Source: Rhodoferax sp. (lineage in GTDB: Bacteria; Pseudomonadota; Gammaproteobacteria; Burkholderiales; Burkholderiaceae_C). From it: a stretch of 64,000 nt of DNA. The position numbers were made by a program, and so were the translations under genes. The notes beneath the pieces are model-generated. The model had not been told where the DNA came from, did no database searches, and saw nothing but the letters and a program-made list of their open reading frames with translations. The DNA lies in NCBI GenBank assembly GCA_024235935.1, contig JACKLL010000001.1:124001-188000 (forward strand), written 5' to 3'. This document shows, in pieces, positions 34,277 through 42,629 of the stretch; positions within the stretch are counted from its first letter, which is position 1; the number at the start of each line of letters is the position of its first letter.

Positions 34277-35479
34277 ATGCGTACCCAGGTTGCCATCATT
34301 GGTGCAGGCCCCTCCGGCCTGCTGCTCGGACAGTTGCTGCACAAGGCCGGCATCGACGCCGTCATCATCGAGCGCCAGAGCGCCGACTATGTGCTCGGCC
34401 GCATCCGCGCCGGCGTGCTGGAGCAGGTCTGCGTCGACCTGCTGGACGAAGCCGGCGTCGGCCAGCGCATGCACCAGGAAGGCCTGGTACATGGCGGGTT
34501 CGACATGCTGTTCCAGGGCGCGCGCCACCGCATCGACATGCAGGCGCTGACCGGCGGCAAGACGGTCATGGTCTACGGCCAGACCGAAGTCACGCGCGAC
34601 CTGATGCATGCCCGCAGCGAGGCCGGTCTGCCGACCGTCTACAGCGCATCCAACGTGACCGTGCATGGCTTCGACGGAAAGCAGCCACTGGTGCGCTACG
34701 AGACCGACGGCCCCGACGGCCGCAAGCTGCAGCATGAACTGCACTGCGATTTCATCGCCGGCTGCGACGGCTTTCACGGCGTGTGCCGCGCCAGCGTGCC
34801 GGAGCAATCCATCACCCAATATGAAAAGGTCTATCCGTTCGGATGGCTGGGCATCCTGGCCGATGTGCCGCCGGTGTCGCACGAGCTGATCTACGCCAAC
34901 ACGGAACGCGGCTTCGCGCTGTGCTCGATGCGCAGCGAAACCCGCAGCCGCTACTACGTGCAATGCGATCTGACCGACAAGGTCGAGCAATGGAGCGATG
35001 ACGCGTTCTGGGACGAGCTGCGCAGGCGGCTGGACCCCGAGGCCGCGGAACAGATGGTCACCGGTCCGTCGATCGAGAAAAGCATTGCCCCGCTGCGCAG
35101 CTTCGTCGCCGAGCCGATGCGCTTCGGACGCTTGTTCCTGGCCGGCGACGCCGCCCACATCGTGCCGCCCACCGGCGCCAAGGGGCTCAACCTGGCGGCG
35201 TCGGACGTCAAGTACCTGTCGAGCGCGCTGGTGGAGCACTACCGCGACAAGAGCGATGCCGGCATCGACCACTATTCCGCACGTTGCCTGCGCCGGGTCT
35301 GGAAGGCCGAACGCTTCTCCTGGTGGTTCACCTCGCTGATGCACCGGTTCCCGGACAGTGCCGGGTTCGGGCAGAAGGTGCAGGAGGCCGAGCTGGACTA
35401 TTTGGTCCACTCCGAATCCGCTGCACGTTCCCTGGCCGAGAACTACGTCGGCTTGCCGCTGGACTTCGGCGAACACTGA
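34277..35479 (+). CDS. pobA: 4-hydroxybenzoate 3-monooxygenase (p-hydroxybenzoate hydroxylase)
   Basis: 400 residues from the ATG at 34277 (AGGAGA upstream); the family is usually about 390. FAD/NADPH flavin monooxygenase: the dinucleotide-binding GAGPSGLLLGQLLHKAGIDAVIIE is at the N-terminus. Then come RIRAGVLEQ, the ring-binding DFIAGCDGFHGVCR and the C-terminal FAD pyrophosphate motif GDAAHIVPPTGAKGLNLA. It hydroxylates 4-hydroxybenzoate to protocatechuate in the cytoplasm. Divergent from pobR and not followed by protocatechuate genes, so ring cleavage must be encoded elsewhere. Confidence 0.92.
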   Translation: MRTQVAIIGAGPSGLLLGQLLHKAGIDAVIIERQSADYVLGRIRAGVLEQVCVDLLDEAGVGQRMHQEGLVHGGFDMLFQGARHRIDMQALTGGKTVMVYGQTEVTRDLMHARSEAGLPTVYSASNVTVHGFDGKQPLVRYETDGPDGRKLQHELHCDFIAGCDGFHGVCRASVPEQSITQYEKVYPFGWLGILADVPPVSHELIYANTERGFALCSMRSETRSRYYVQCDLTDKVEQWSDDAFWDELRRRLDPEAAEQMVTGPSIEKSIAPLRSFVAEPMRFGRLFLAGDAAHIVPPTGAKGLNLAASDVKYLSSALVEHYRDKSDAGIDHYSARCLRRVWKAERFSWWFTSLMHRFPDSAGFGQKVQEAELDYLVHSESAARSLAENYVGLPLDFGEH

Positions 35480-35639
35480 AGAACGCCAAGCGCAGTCCGG
35501 CCAGACCGTTGGCAGACCGGCAGCCAGCTGTACCAGACGACCAGGGCAGCGGCCTGGCAAGCACCGTCTGCGCTGCCGAACCCGCCTGTCGCCCAGGCGC
35601 TCGGCCCGCTGGCGCGCTTGCGGTAAATTGTGGAACACC

Positions 35640-36524
35640 ATGGCCACATCCCCCAAGCCCCCTGCCCCGTTCAAGCCGCTGCGCGGCGTGCGCATCCTGA
35701 GCCTGGCACTCAACCTGCCAGGCCCGGCCGCGCTGATGCGCCTGCGGGCCCTCGGAGCCCAATGCAGCAAGGTCGAGCCGCCCTCCGGCGACCCGATGGG
35801 CCTGTACAACCGCAACGCCTACGAAACCCTGCACGAGGGCGTCAAGGTGTTCAGCGCCGACCTGCGCACCGAAGCCGGGCAGAGGGCCGTGCACAAGGCG
35901 CTGGCGCGCGCCGACATCCTGCTGACCTCGTTCCGCCCTTCCGCCCTGCGCAAGCTGGGCATGGACTGGGGCACGCTGCGCAAGCGCTACCCCGGATTGA
36001 GCCAGATCGACATCGTCGGCGCGGCCGGCGCCCGCGCCGAGGAGCCCGGCCACGACCTGACCTACATGGCCGAACACGGCCTGGTCCAGGGCCTGGACCT
36101 GCCGCCCAGCCTGTTCGCCGACATGGGTGGATCGCTCGCGGCGGTGGAAGCCGTCATGGGTGCATTGCTGCACCAGCGCGCCAAGGGCAAAGGCGTACAC
36201 CGCGAAGTGGCGCTGGGCGATGCCGCAGCCTACCTGGGGCTGCCGCAGCAATGGGGCATGACAACACCCGGCGGCGCCGTTGGCGGCGGCCATGCCGGTT
36301 ATCGGATTTATGCCTGCAAGGACGGCCGCGTGGCCGTGGCCGCGCTGGAGCCGCATTTTGCGCTGTCGCTGTGCAAGGCGGCCGGCGTCTCCAGCGGCGA
36401 TCGCCAGACCATGCTGGCGCCCGCCACCCACGACACCATTGCCCGGTTCCTGGCAGCGCAGACGCGCAAGAAGCTCGACGCGCTGGCGCTGGCAAAGGAT
36501 ATTCCGCTGTTCACCCTGCCGTAG
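35640..36524 (+). CDS. Short CaiB/BaiF-family CoA-transferase homologue
   Basis: 294 residues; complete family III CoA-transferases are about 380-410. The N-terminal Rossmann part (LRGVRILSLALNLPGPAALMRLRALGAQCSKVEPPSGDP) and the catalytic-Asp region (SLFADMGGSLAAVEAVMGALLHQR) are present. The GGHAGYRIYACKDGRVAVAALEP stretch is also in place. The missing portion is C-terminal. It may be a racemase-like or reduced CoA-transferase. It is a lone gene after pobA with a 160-bp gap; the substrate is unknown. Confidence 0.72.
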   Translation: MATSPKPPAPFKPLRGVRILSLALNLPGPAALMRLRALGAQCSKVEPPSGDPMGLYNRNAYETLHEGVKVFSADLRTEAGQRAVHKALARADILLTSFRPSALRKLGMDWGTLRKRYPGLSQIDIVGAAGARAEEPGHDLTYMAEHGLVQGLDLPPSLFADMGGSLAAVEAVMGALLHQRAKGKGVHREVALGDAAAYLGLPQQWGMTTPGGAVGGGHAGYRIYACKDGRVAVAALEPHFALSLCKAAGVSSGDRQTMLAPATHDTIARFLAAQTRKKLDALALAKDIPLFTLP

Positions 36525-36621
36525 CGGCGCCCGGACTGAAACCGGGATGCGCCGTCAGTGGTGCGTGCGATCGTTGCCGCCTGCAGCCACCTGCCATGGA
36601 AGGCGGCGCTGCGCCCAAGGC

Positions 36622-37251
36622 TCAGAATCGCCAGCCGACACCCACCCCGACGAGCCAGGGGTCGACCTTGAGCGTGCCAGCCTTTGCGCCCGACGAAAAG
36701 ACTGACGTCTTGATCTGCACCTTCTTGACGTCGAAGTTCAGGTACATGTTCTTCGAGATCGCATAGTCGACGCCTGCCTGCAGCGCAAATCCGACACTGT
36801 CCTTGCTCAACGTCGGGTTCAGTGCTGCCACGACAGCCGGCGTGAACTGTACATTGGTGAAGCGGGTGTAGTTGATGCCGGCCCCCACGTAGGGCTTGAA
36901 TGCGCCCATGTCGGTGAAGTGGTACTGCAGCGTCAGCGTGGGCGGCAGATGGCGCAGCGAGCCGATGGCCACGCCGTTGGCGCTGACCGTCTGCTTCTGC
37001 GGCACCGTCAGTACCAGTTCGGCCGCAATCTGCGGCGTGAAGAAGTATGAAATATCGACTTCCGGAATCACCTTGCTGTTGATGCCCAGCCCCAGGCCGG
37101 TGGAGTCGGAGTTGCTCGGATCGAGGTTGACAGCCCGCACGCGAACCATCCACGGGCCGTCCTGCGCCTGCACGGCCAGCGGTACGGCACATGCGCCGGC
37201 AGCAAGCAGTGCAACGGCAGATGCGCGAATGAGGTTGTTACTTTTCTTCAT
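36622..37251 (-). CDS. ompW: OmpW-family outer-membrane protein
   Basis: 209 residues from the ATG at 37251, which has AAGGAAAA upstream. A signal peptide (LIRASAVALLAAGACAVPLAVQAQ) precedes an eight-stranded beta barrel: WMVRVRAVNLDPSNSDS, VDISYFFTPQIAAELVLTVPQK, LPPTLTLQYHF, AFKPYVGAGINYTRF, and the closing strand VGVGVGWRF with C-terminal Phe for Bam recognition. OmpW forms a narrow hydrophobic channel in the outer membrane for small non-polar compounds. It stands alone on the minus strand. Confidence 0.92.
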   Translation of the reverse strand: MKKSNNLIRASAVALLAAGACAVPLAVQAQDGPWMVRVRAVNLDPSNSDSTGLGLGINSKVIPEVDISYFFTPQIAAELVLTVPQKQTVSANGVAIGSLRHLPPTLTLQYHFTDMGAFKPYVGAGINYTRFTNVQFTPAVVAALNPTLSKDSVGFALQAGVDYAISKNMYLNFDVKKVQIKTSVFSSGAKAGTLKVDPWLVGVGVGWRF

Positions 37252-37474
37252 GATGTTTTCCTTGGGACAAGCAGGGAGGTTTCCTCCCGACAAGCCGTAT
37301 TTCACCGCCGGCTGGTGCCGCTGATGTTGCGGTGCATCAAAGGCGATTGGCCTGTTGTGAAAGTCCAACAGCGCCGCGCGCGGGGGCCGGTTACCGTCGT
37401 AGCCGGACCCTATGGCCACCGGCGCGCGGGCCCTGCGCTCCATCGGCAGCCGAACCCTTGGCAGCCATTTGTCG

Positions 37475-38383
37475 TCAGCCCCCACGCGCCGCAAACTGCC
37501 GACGAAAACTGGCGGGCGTAAGCGCGGTCTGGCGCTTGAACTCGCGCGTGAAGTGCGCCTGGTCGGCATAGCCGCAGACATAGCCGATCTCGGCCGGCGA
37601 CACATCGGTGGTCGACAGCAACTCGCCGGCGCGGCTGGCACGCACCTCGGCAAGCAGCACCGAGTAACTGGTCTGTGCAGAGGCCATCTGGCGCTGCAGG
37701 CTGCGCGGGCTGGTCTGCAGCGCCCTGGCCAGCACTGCCAGGCTCCAGTCGCGGCCCAGGTCGGTCGCCAGCTGCGCACGCACACGTTCGGGCCAGTCTT
37801 GCACCGGTGGCAGCGGCTCGGGCGCAGTTGCATGGTCATCGGACCAGCGCAGTTCCCAGGCGCCCAGGTCCTGAGGCCAGGGGTGGTCGAACCAGCGTTG
37901 CTGCTGCCATCGCCAGCGCCGCTCTCCCATCAACCGGGCCTGCAACTCCCGCGTGCCGCAACGCTCGAGCAAGGCGATCAGCACGCCGAACACCAGCAGG
38001 TCTTCAGCGGCTGCCGGCGGCGCGCCGTCGTCGGCTGCACGGTGACGCAGTTCCATGCCCTGCCCCTGCCGGGAAACCACCACGATGCGGTGGCGCGAGT
38101 GGATGAAACCTTCGAGCCGCTGCCAGCGGCGCACCAGGTCTGGCGGGTCCTGCGCCGGCGCCAGCGCGGCCATCAGCGGCTCATGGCCATCACGCGCCGC
38201 GCCACCGATGCGCACCAGCACATCCGGCCCATGCGCCTGCCACAAGGCCTGCGCCAGCATGCGTTTGGCGTCCAGCGGCACCAGCGCCCCGCGCGGCGGC
38301 GCCAGTGCCGGTGCCGGCAAACCCTGCAATTGCAGGGACCGATGGATCAGGCGCAACATCGCGGCCGAAGCAAAGTCACTCAT
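37475..38383 (-). CDS. AraC-family transcriptional regulator
   Basis: 302 residues. The C-terminal 100 residues are the paired helix-turn-helix of AraC proteins: WSLAVLARALQTSPRSLQRQMASAQTSYSVLLAEVRASRAGELLSTTDVSPAEIGYVCGYADQAHFTREFKRQTALTPASFRRQF. The N-terminal part is an unrecognised sensor domain. Its ATG overlaps the stop of the upstream molybdoenzyme large-subunit gene by four bases, so it is the last gene of that operon and probably regulates it. Confidence 0.85.
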   Translation of the reverse strand: MSDFASAAMLRLIHRSLQLQGLPAPALAPPRGALVPLDAKRMLAQALWQAHGPDVLVRIGGAARDGHEPLMAALAPAQDPPDLVRRWQRLEGFIHSRHRIVVVSRQGQGMELRHRAADDGAPPAAAEDLLVFGVLIALLERCGTRELQARLMGERRWRWQQQRWFDHPWPQDLGAWELRWSDDHATAPEPLPPVQDWPERVRAQLATDLGRDWSLAVLARALQTSPRSLQRQMASAQTSYSVLLAEVRASRAGELLSTTDVSPAEIGYVCGYADQAHFTREFKRQTALTPASFRRQFAARGG

Positions 38384-40467
38384 GGCGACGATCGTCGCAG
38401 ATCGGCATGGCGCACCGGAAACCGCGTGAGCCGCACACCGGTGGCGGCCCGGATGGCGTTGCTGATGGCCGCACCCGCCGCGACGATGGCGGTCTCGCCG
38501 GCTCCCCCTGGCGCCTCACCCTCGTCGATCAGCAGCACCTGCATCCGGGGTATCGCCTGGATACGCGGAATCGGCGCGGCGTCGAAGTTGCCCGCCGCAA
38601 CCCGAGAATCCGCCACCGGCAGTTCGTCGTACAGAACCATGCCGATGCCCCAGACCAGATTGCCTTCACACTGCGCGCGCACCTGGTCGGGGTTGATCAC
38701 GTGGCCGCAATCATGTGCGCAGACCAGGCGTTGCAGTTGTACATGGCCGTCGTCGTCGACCGTCACGTCGGCGACCACCGCAGCGAAGGCGTTTTCCTTG
38801 TAGATGCCACAGGCCAGGCCACGGCCCGCGCGCTGGCCGGCCGCCGCGGGCAACACCGGCGTGCCCCAGCCGGCCGTGTGTGCGGCATGGCTGAGCACCC
38901 GCCTGAGCCGCGCATCTTCGAGGTTGGCCAGCCGGAACTGCAACGGGTCGATATCGGCCTTGAACGCGCATTCGTCGATCACCGATTCGATGACCAGGCC
39001 ATTCGGGCCGGCGCCCAGGCCACGCCATGGCCCGCTGAACACCGGCAGGCGCACCAGGTCGAACTCGGTACGGCGACGCGCGGCCGTGTAGGCCAGCAAG
39101 GCGCCACGTGCCACCCCGCCGTCACCGACAAAATCGGTGAAGCGCTGCATCCAGGCCGGCAAGGCCGCGTTCATGAACAGGATGTGGCTGCTGGCAAACG
39201 CATGCCACCAGTCGCCCAGACGCCCTTGATCGAGGCGCACACGCACCCGGTGGCTCGACGGCGAACGGCCGAAGCCGTAACGCAGCTCCTGCGTGCGTGT
39301 CCATTGCACCTTGACCGGCGCCGCCGCGGCACGGGCCAGCACCGCAGCCTCTAGTTCGACGGTGCAGATGGTCTTGCCGCCAAAACCACCACCGACACGG
39401 CAGCTGTGCACCGTGACCTGTTCGGCGTCGAGGCCGAAGCGGCGTGCCATCACATCGCGCTGGTAAAACACATCCTGCGAACCCACCCACAACTGCAAGG
39501 CCCCGTCACCGCCGAACTCGGCCACCGCCGCGCGTGGCTCGATCTGCCCATGCACGGCGAGCGGAATATCGAAACGCAGGTCAACATCCCAGCGTGCGTC
39601 GCAGTCCATGGGGTCGGCTACCAGATCGTGCGCCAGCGCACCACGCGCCAGCCGGGTATCGATGTCCAGCGCGTGATCCAGATCGGCCTGCTCAAAACCG
39701 CCCTCCACCTGCCACTGCAGCGCCAGCGCCGCCTCGATGCGGTCGAGCGCCCCCGGCGTACGCGCGACGATGCCCACACCCAGGCTGTTGGCCTGCTGCA
39801 GCAAGGGGTCGCGCACCACTGCCACGAAACCGGGCTGCGCACGGGCCGCCGCCTCGTTCATCGCCAGCACATGCGCGTTCAGCTCCGGCGATGCGGGCGC
39901 ACGCAACACCCGGCCAAACAACATGCCCGGGCGGCGCACATCGGCCGCATACAAAGGCTCGCCGCGGACGATCTGCTGCGCCTGCTCCAGCGGGAGGGCG
40001 GCCTGGATGCTGCTGCGGCCTGCGCCGCGTTTGAACGCCCGCAGCTGCGCGGCAGGAAGTGGCTCGGCGGGCAATACGGCACCGCTGTTGTTGCTGACCT
40101 TCCCGCTTGCGATGGCCTCGCGCAGCGTGGCACAGGCCTGTGCCAGCGGCAACACAAAATGGCGCACCGACTCGCTGCCGACCGTGGCGCGCACCAGCGC
40201 GATGTCCTGCGTGCTGGGCAGGCGCATGTCGACGCTTGTCGCCGGCACACCCAGCTCGATGCAGGCCACGTGTTTCATCGCGGTGGCGATGTTCTGCCCC
40301 ATCTCGACCCGCGGCAGGAACAACACATAACGACCGTCGCGATACTGGATCCAGCCCTGCGCCGCCTCGGGTGTGGGCGCTGGCCGCTTGGGAATCACCG
40401 GAAAAGAACACCCGGCAACGACAAATGTCACCGACAGGCTGCCGGCCATGAAGGCACGGCGCTTCAT
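38380..40467 (-). CDS. Isoquinoline 1-oxidoreductase/aldehyde dehydrogenase-type molybdopterin large subunit
   Basis: 695 residues. The N-terminus reads MKRRAFMAGSLSVTFVVAGC, a twin-arginine-like signal with a lipobox-like Cys, suggesting export. Family segments are WIQYRDGRYVLFLPRVEMGQNIATAMKH, the molybdopterin-binding GGGFGGKTICTVELEAAVLARA and GPWRGLGAGPNGLVIESVIDECA. The catalytic Glu is in the late GGAGETAIVAAGAAISNAI segment. Such enzymes hydroxylate N-heterocycles or oxidise aldehydes. It overlaps the 2Fe-2S subunit gene upstream (ATGA) and the AraC gene downstream, making one three-gene operon. Confidence 0.85.
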   Translation of the reverse strand: MKRRAFMAGSLSVTFVVAGCSFPVIPKRPAPTPEAAQGWIQYRDGRYVLFLPRVEMGQNIATAMKHVACIELGVPATSVDMRLPSTQDIALVRATVGSESVRHFVLPLAQACATLREAIASGKVSNNSGAVLPAEPLPAAQLRAFKRGAGRSSIQAALPLEQAQQIVRGEPLYAADVRRPGMLFGRVLRAPASPELNAHVLAMNEAAARAQPGFVAVVRDPLLQQANSLGVGIVARTPGALDRIEAALALQWQVEGGFEQADLDHALDIDTRLARGALAHDLVADPMDCDARWDVDLRFDIPLAVHGQIEPRAAVAEFGGDGALQLWVGSQDVFYQRDVMARRFGLDAEQVTVHSCRVGGGFGGKTICTVELEAAVLARAAAAPVKVQWTRTQELRYGFGRSPSSHRVRVRLDQGRLGDWWHAFASSHILFMNAALPAWMQRFTDFVGDGGVARGALLAYTAARRRTEFDLVRLPVFSGPWRGLGAGPNGLVIESVIDECAFKADIDPLQFRLANLEDARLRRVLSHAAHTAGWGTPVLPAAAGQRAGRGLACGIYKENAFAAVVADVTVDDDGHVQLQRLVCAHDCGHVINPDQVRAQCEGNLVWGIGMVLYDELPVADSRVAAGNFDAAPIPRIQAIPRMQVLLIDEGEAPGGAGETAIVAAGAAISNAIRAATGVRLTRFPVRHADLRRSSP

Positions 40468-40955
40468 GGCCCCATCCGGGCACCGGCCTGCCCGCCGACC
40501 TGGGCAGCCGCGCGATGGATGGCACTGCGCACCCGCTGCTGGGTGCCGCAACGGCACAGGTGACCGGCCATTGCCACGTCAATCTGCGCATCACTCGGCT
40601 GAGGGTGCTGGCGCAGCAGCGCCACGGCCGCCATGATCTGGCCGGCCTGGCAATAGCCGCATTGCGGCACCGATTCGTCCAGCCAGGCCTGCTGCACCGG
40701 GTGCAGCGCGCCATCCGCGACCGATGCCAGCCCTTCGATGCTGAGCACCGCCCGCCCTTCGACATCACGCGGACGGATCAGGCAACTGCGCTGCGGCTCG
40801 CCATCGACCAGCACGGTGCAGGCACCACACAGGCCGGCGCCACACCCGAACTTCGGGCCGACCAGGCCCAGATGTTCTCGCAACACGAACAACAGCTTCT
40901 CGTCGATCCACGCGTCGGCGATGGTGGTGCTGCGGTGGTTGAGGTTCAGCTGCAT
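40464..40955 (-). CDS. 2Fe-2S small subunit of the molybdenum hydroxylase
   Basis: 163 residues with two [2Fe-2S] clusters. The plant-ferredoxin-type cluster is bound by KFGCGAGLCGACTVLVDGEPQRSC (about residues 35-58), and the second by CGYCQAGQIM and HLCRCGT (about residues 98-136). It passes electrons from the molybdenum centre in the partner large subunit. The stop overlaps the large-subunit start. No FAD subunit gene is present, as in isoquinoline-oxidoreductase-type enzymes, which use other acceptors. Confidence 0.9.
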   Translation of the reverse strand: MQLNLNHRSTTIADAWIDEKLLFVLREHLGLVGPKFGCGAGLCGACTVLVDGEPQRSCLIRPRDVEGRAVLSIEGLASVADGALHPVQQAWLDESVPQCGYCQAGQIMAAVALLRQHPQPSDAQIDVAMAGHLCRCGTQQRVRSAIHRAAAQVGGQAGARMGP

Positions 40956-41127
40956 GGGGCGCTCCGGGGGGTGTGTGAGGCCCTAGTCTCGGCTTGGCGA
41001 GGGGTTGCGTATTGAACAATCGCGCCAAAGGACAGTGACGCTGTTCCTGGGGATCGACACACGTGTTTCTGCAGCCATTGGCTGCCCGGCGGTGGTATCG
41101 TATCGTCCGCCACACAAGGAGATTGCT

Positions 41128-41520
41128 TTGAACCCGACTCTGGTTCGCCTTCTCGTCGCGTCTATGGTCGTTGCTTCCAGCTGTGTGGTCGCGCAATCGA
41201 CCGAACTTCCAGACTCAATAAGCGGCCGATGGTCCTGGGTAGAGCGAAACCTGGGTCAGACGTTTTCGCGCAACGACATTAAGGCTCAGCCAGACCAGTC
41301 GTTTACGGCCAAGCTGACCTGGTGGACGATAGACCCGAAGTGTTCGATTCGGGGCACCCCGATTGTTGGCAAGCTGACAAGCACCGGACTGGCTTTTGAC
41401 GCAAGAACAAAATGCGATCAAACGTTTGCGGCTGAACTGGGCCGCGCGTCATCAGGCTGGGTTGGGAAAGCGACAACAACCTGCGGGAACACGGTGGTCG
41501 TCGAGATGAAGGCCAACTGA
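41128..41520 (+). CDS. Small secreted protein of unknown function
   Basis: 130 residues from the TTG at 41128, chosen because AAGGAGA precedes it and because it begins a proper signal peptide (TLVRLLVASMVVASSCVVAQS). The mature part has three Cys and repeated beta-strand-like segments (GRWSWVERNLGQ, QSFTAKLTWWTIDPKCSIRGTPIVGKL). I do not recognise it. Local GC is lower than in the genes to its left, and it borders the plastic region with the IS and pseudogenes. Confidence 0.55.
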   Translation: MNPTLVRLLVASMVVASSCVVAQSTELPDSISGRWSWVERNLGQTFSRNDIKAQPDQSFTAKLTWWTIDPKCSIRGTPIVGKLTSTGLAFDARTKCDQTFAAELGRASSGWVGKATTTCGNTVVVEMKAN

Positions 41521-41622
41521 ATCGCACCGGCGCGTTTAGTCGGGACTTCCCATGGGGTCAACCGAGAGGTAGTTGGCAAAGGATTGGTACAACGGGTTCA
41601 GTCCAGCCGCGCCAAGTGCTAT

Positions 41623-42587
41623 TTATCTCCCAAGGAAAGGCGCGGCGCGTTCCAAGAAGCATTCGTCCCAGAATAGTTCGCCAGATGGCAAGCAATAAGG
41701 AAACTCCTTGTTCGCGGCAAAAACGAAATTCCTGGCTTTTCCGATCACCCGCGTGTTGCACCGCGCAATGAAACCAGCCAAAGCCATTTCCTCACCCTCC
41801 TCCATATCGTCGAAGCGACCGCGCAGAAGGCAATCCTTCGTCAGTGGGAATAGAACCTCTGTATCAATCATTCCCAATCCTGGGCTATGCCTGTACACCG
41901 GCGGTATCTCACTAGGCACTGACCAGGTCAGTGACACTGGCTGATCAGCAGTAACGAACTTACCTTGATCTTCTCCTGCCCAATACAGCCGCCATTTGCG
42001 CGCATTAAGCAACTCGAGCGCCGTCTTGTGGCCCCTCAAACTCCATGCCAATATGACGTTCCCGCGGAACGGCAATTTCGTATTCACCCGCTTGGTAGAA
42101 CTCCAACATCTGTTGATAGGTGACGCTCTCATCCACTGTTTGGCCCGCCATCTTCAACTGCTGCATTTGTCCTTGCCAGCGTTCTTCCGTTGCAAGCGAG
42201 AGCCCCATTATTTGCTTCGCGATCTGTTCATGGAAGGCCCGCCATTGCTCTCTTTGCTGTGGAGATCGAACGGCGAGCAAAGCCATTAGATTGAGGACGA
42301 TTGTCCGATCCTCGCCATGAAATTCGTGCGACTTGGCGATCCAGTATGGCCTGTCGCGCATCGGCCTCCAACTTTCCCATCTCCCTTTCGATGACGTCTG
42401 GCGCATGTCCCTTCACATCCACGCGAAGAAAATCTCTCTCGCAGCAGACGTTCTTCGTATTTGGTTGAAAGAACGATTTCTTTCTCAAGTCGAGCCCGTG
42501 CACATACCAATTCTTTCCGCTATTCCAACCGAAACCTCGAAGGTAGGCCTGGGGGATGTAGTGATGAATTCGCGCCTCAGTTGCCAT
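41623..42587 (-). pseudogene. DUF4238 domain protein gene broken by two frameshifts
   Basis: Three overlapping reading frames on the minus strand together make one DUF4238 protein of about 320 residues. The first carries the family start HHYIPQAYLRGFG (from 42587 to about 42340). The second continues SHEFHGEDRTIVLNLMALLAVRSPQQREQW (to about 42030). The third continues HKTALELLNARKWRLYW and ends at 41623. Each step is a +1 shift. No function is assigned to DUF4238. Either the gene is decayed or the assembly has two indels; low GC and the IS just upstream favour decay in an acquired segment. Confidence 0.75.
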
Positions 42588-42621
42588 CACTGATTTTTGC
42601 ACGGCTTACGCCCCCCACTCA

Positions 42622-42629
42622 TTAGCAAC
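42622..42629. repeat. Left 8-bp target-site duplication of the IS
   Basis: TTAGCAAC directly before the left end of the element; the same eight bases follow the right end at 44056-44063. An 8-bp direct repeat is the length expected for IS256-family insertion. Confidence 0.85.
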
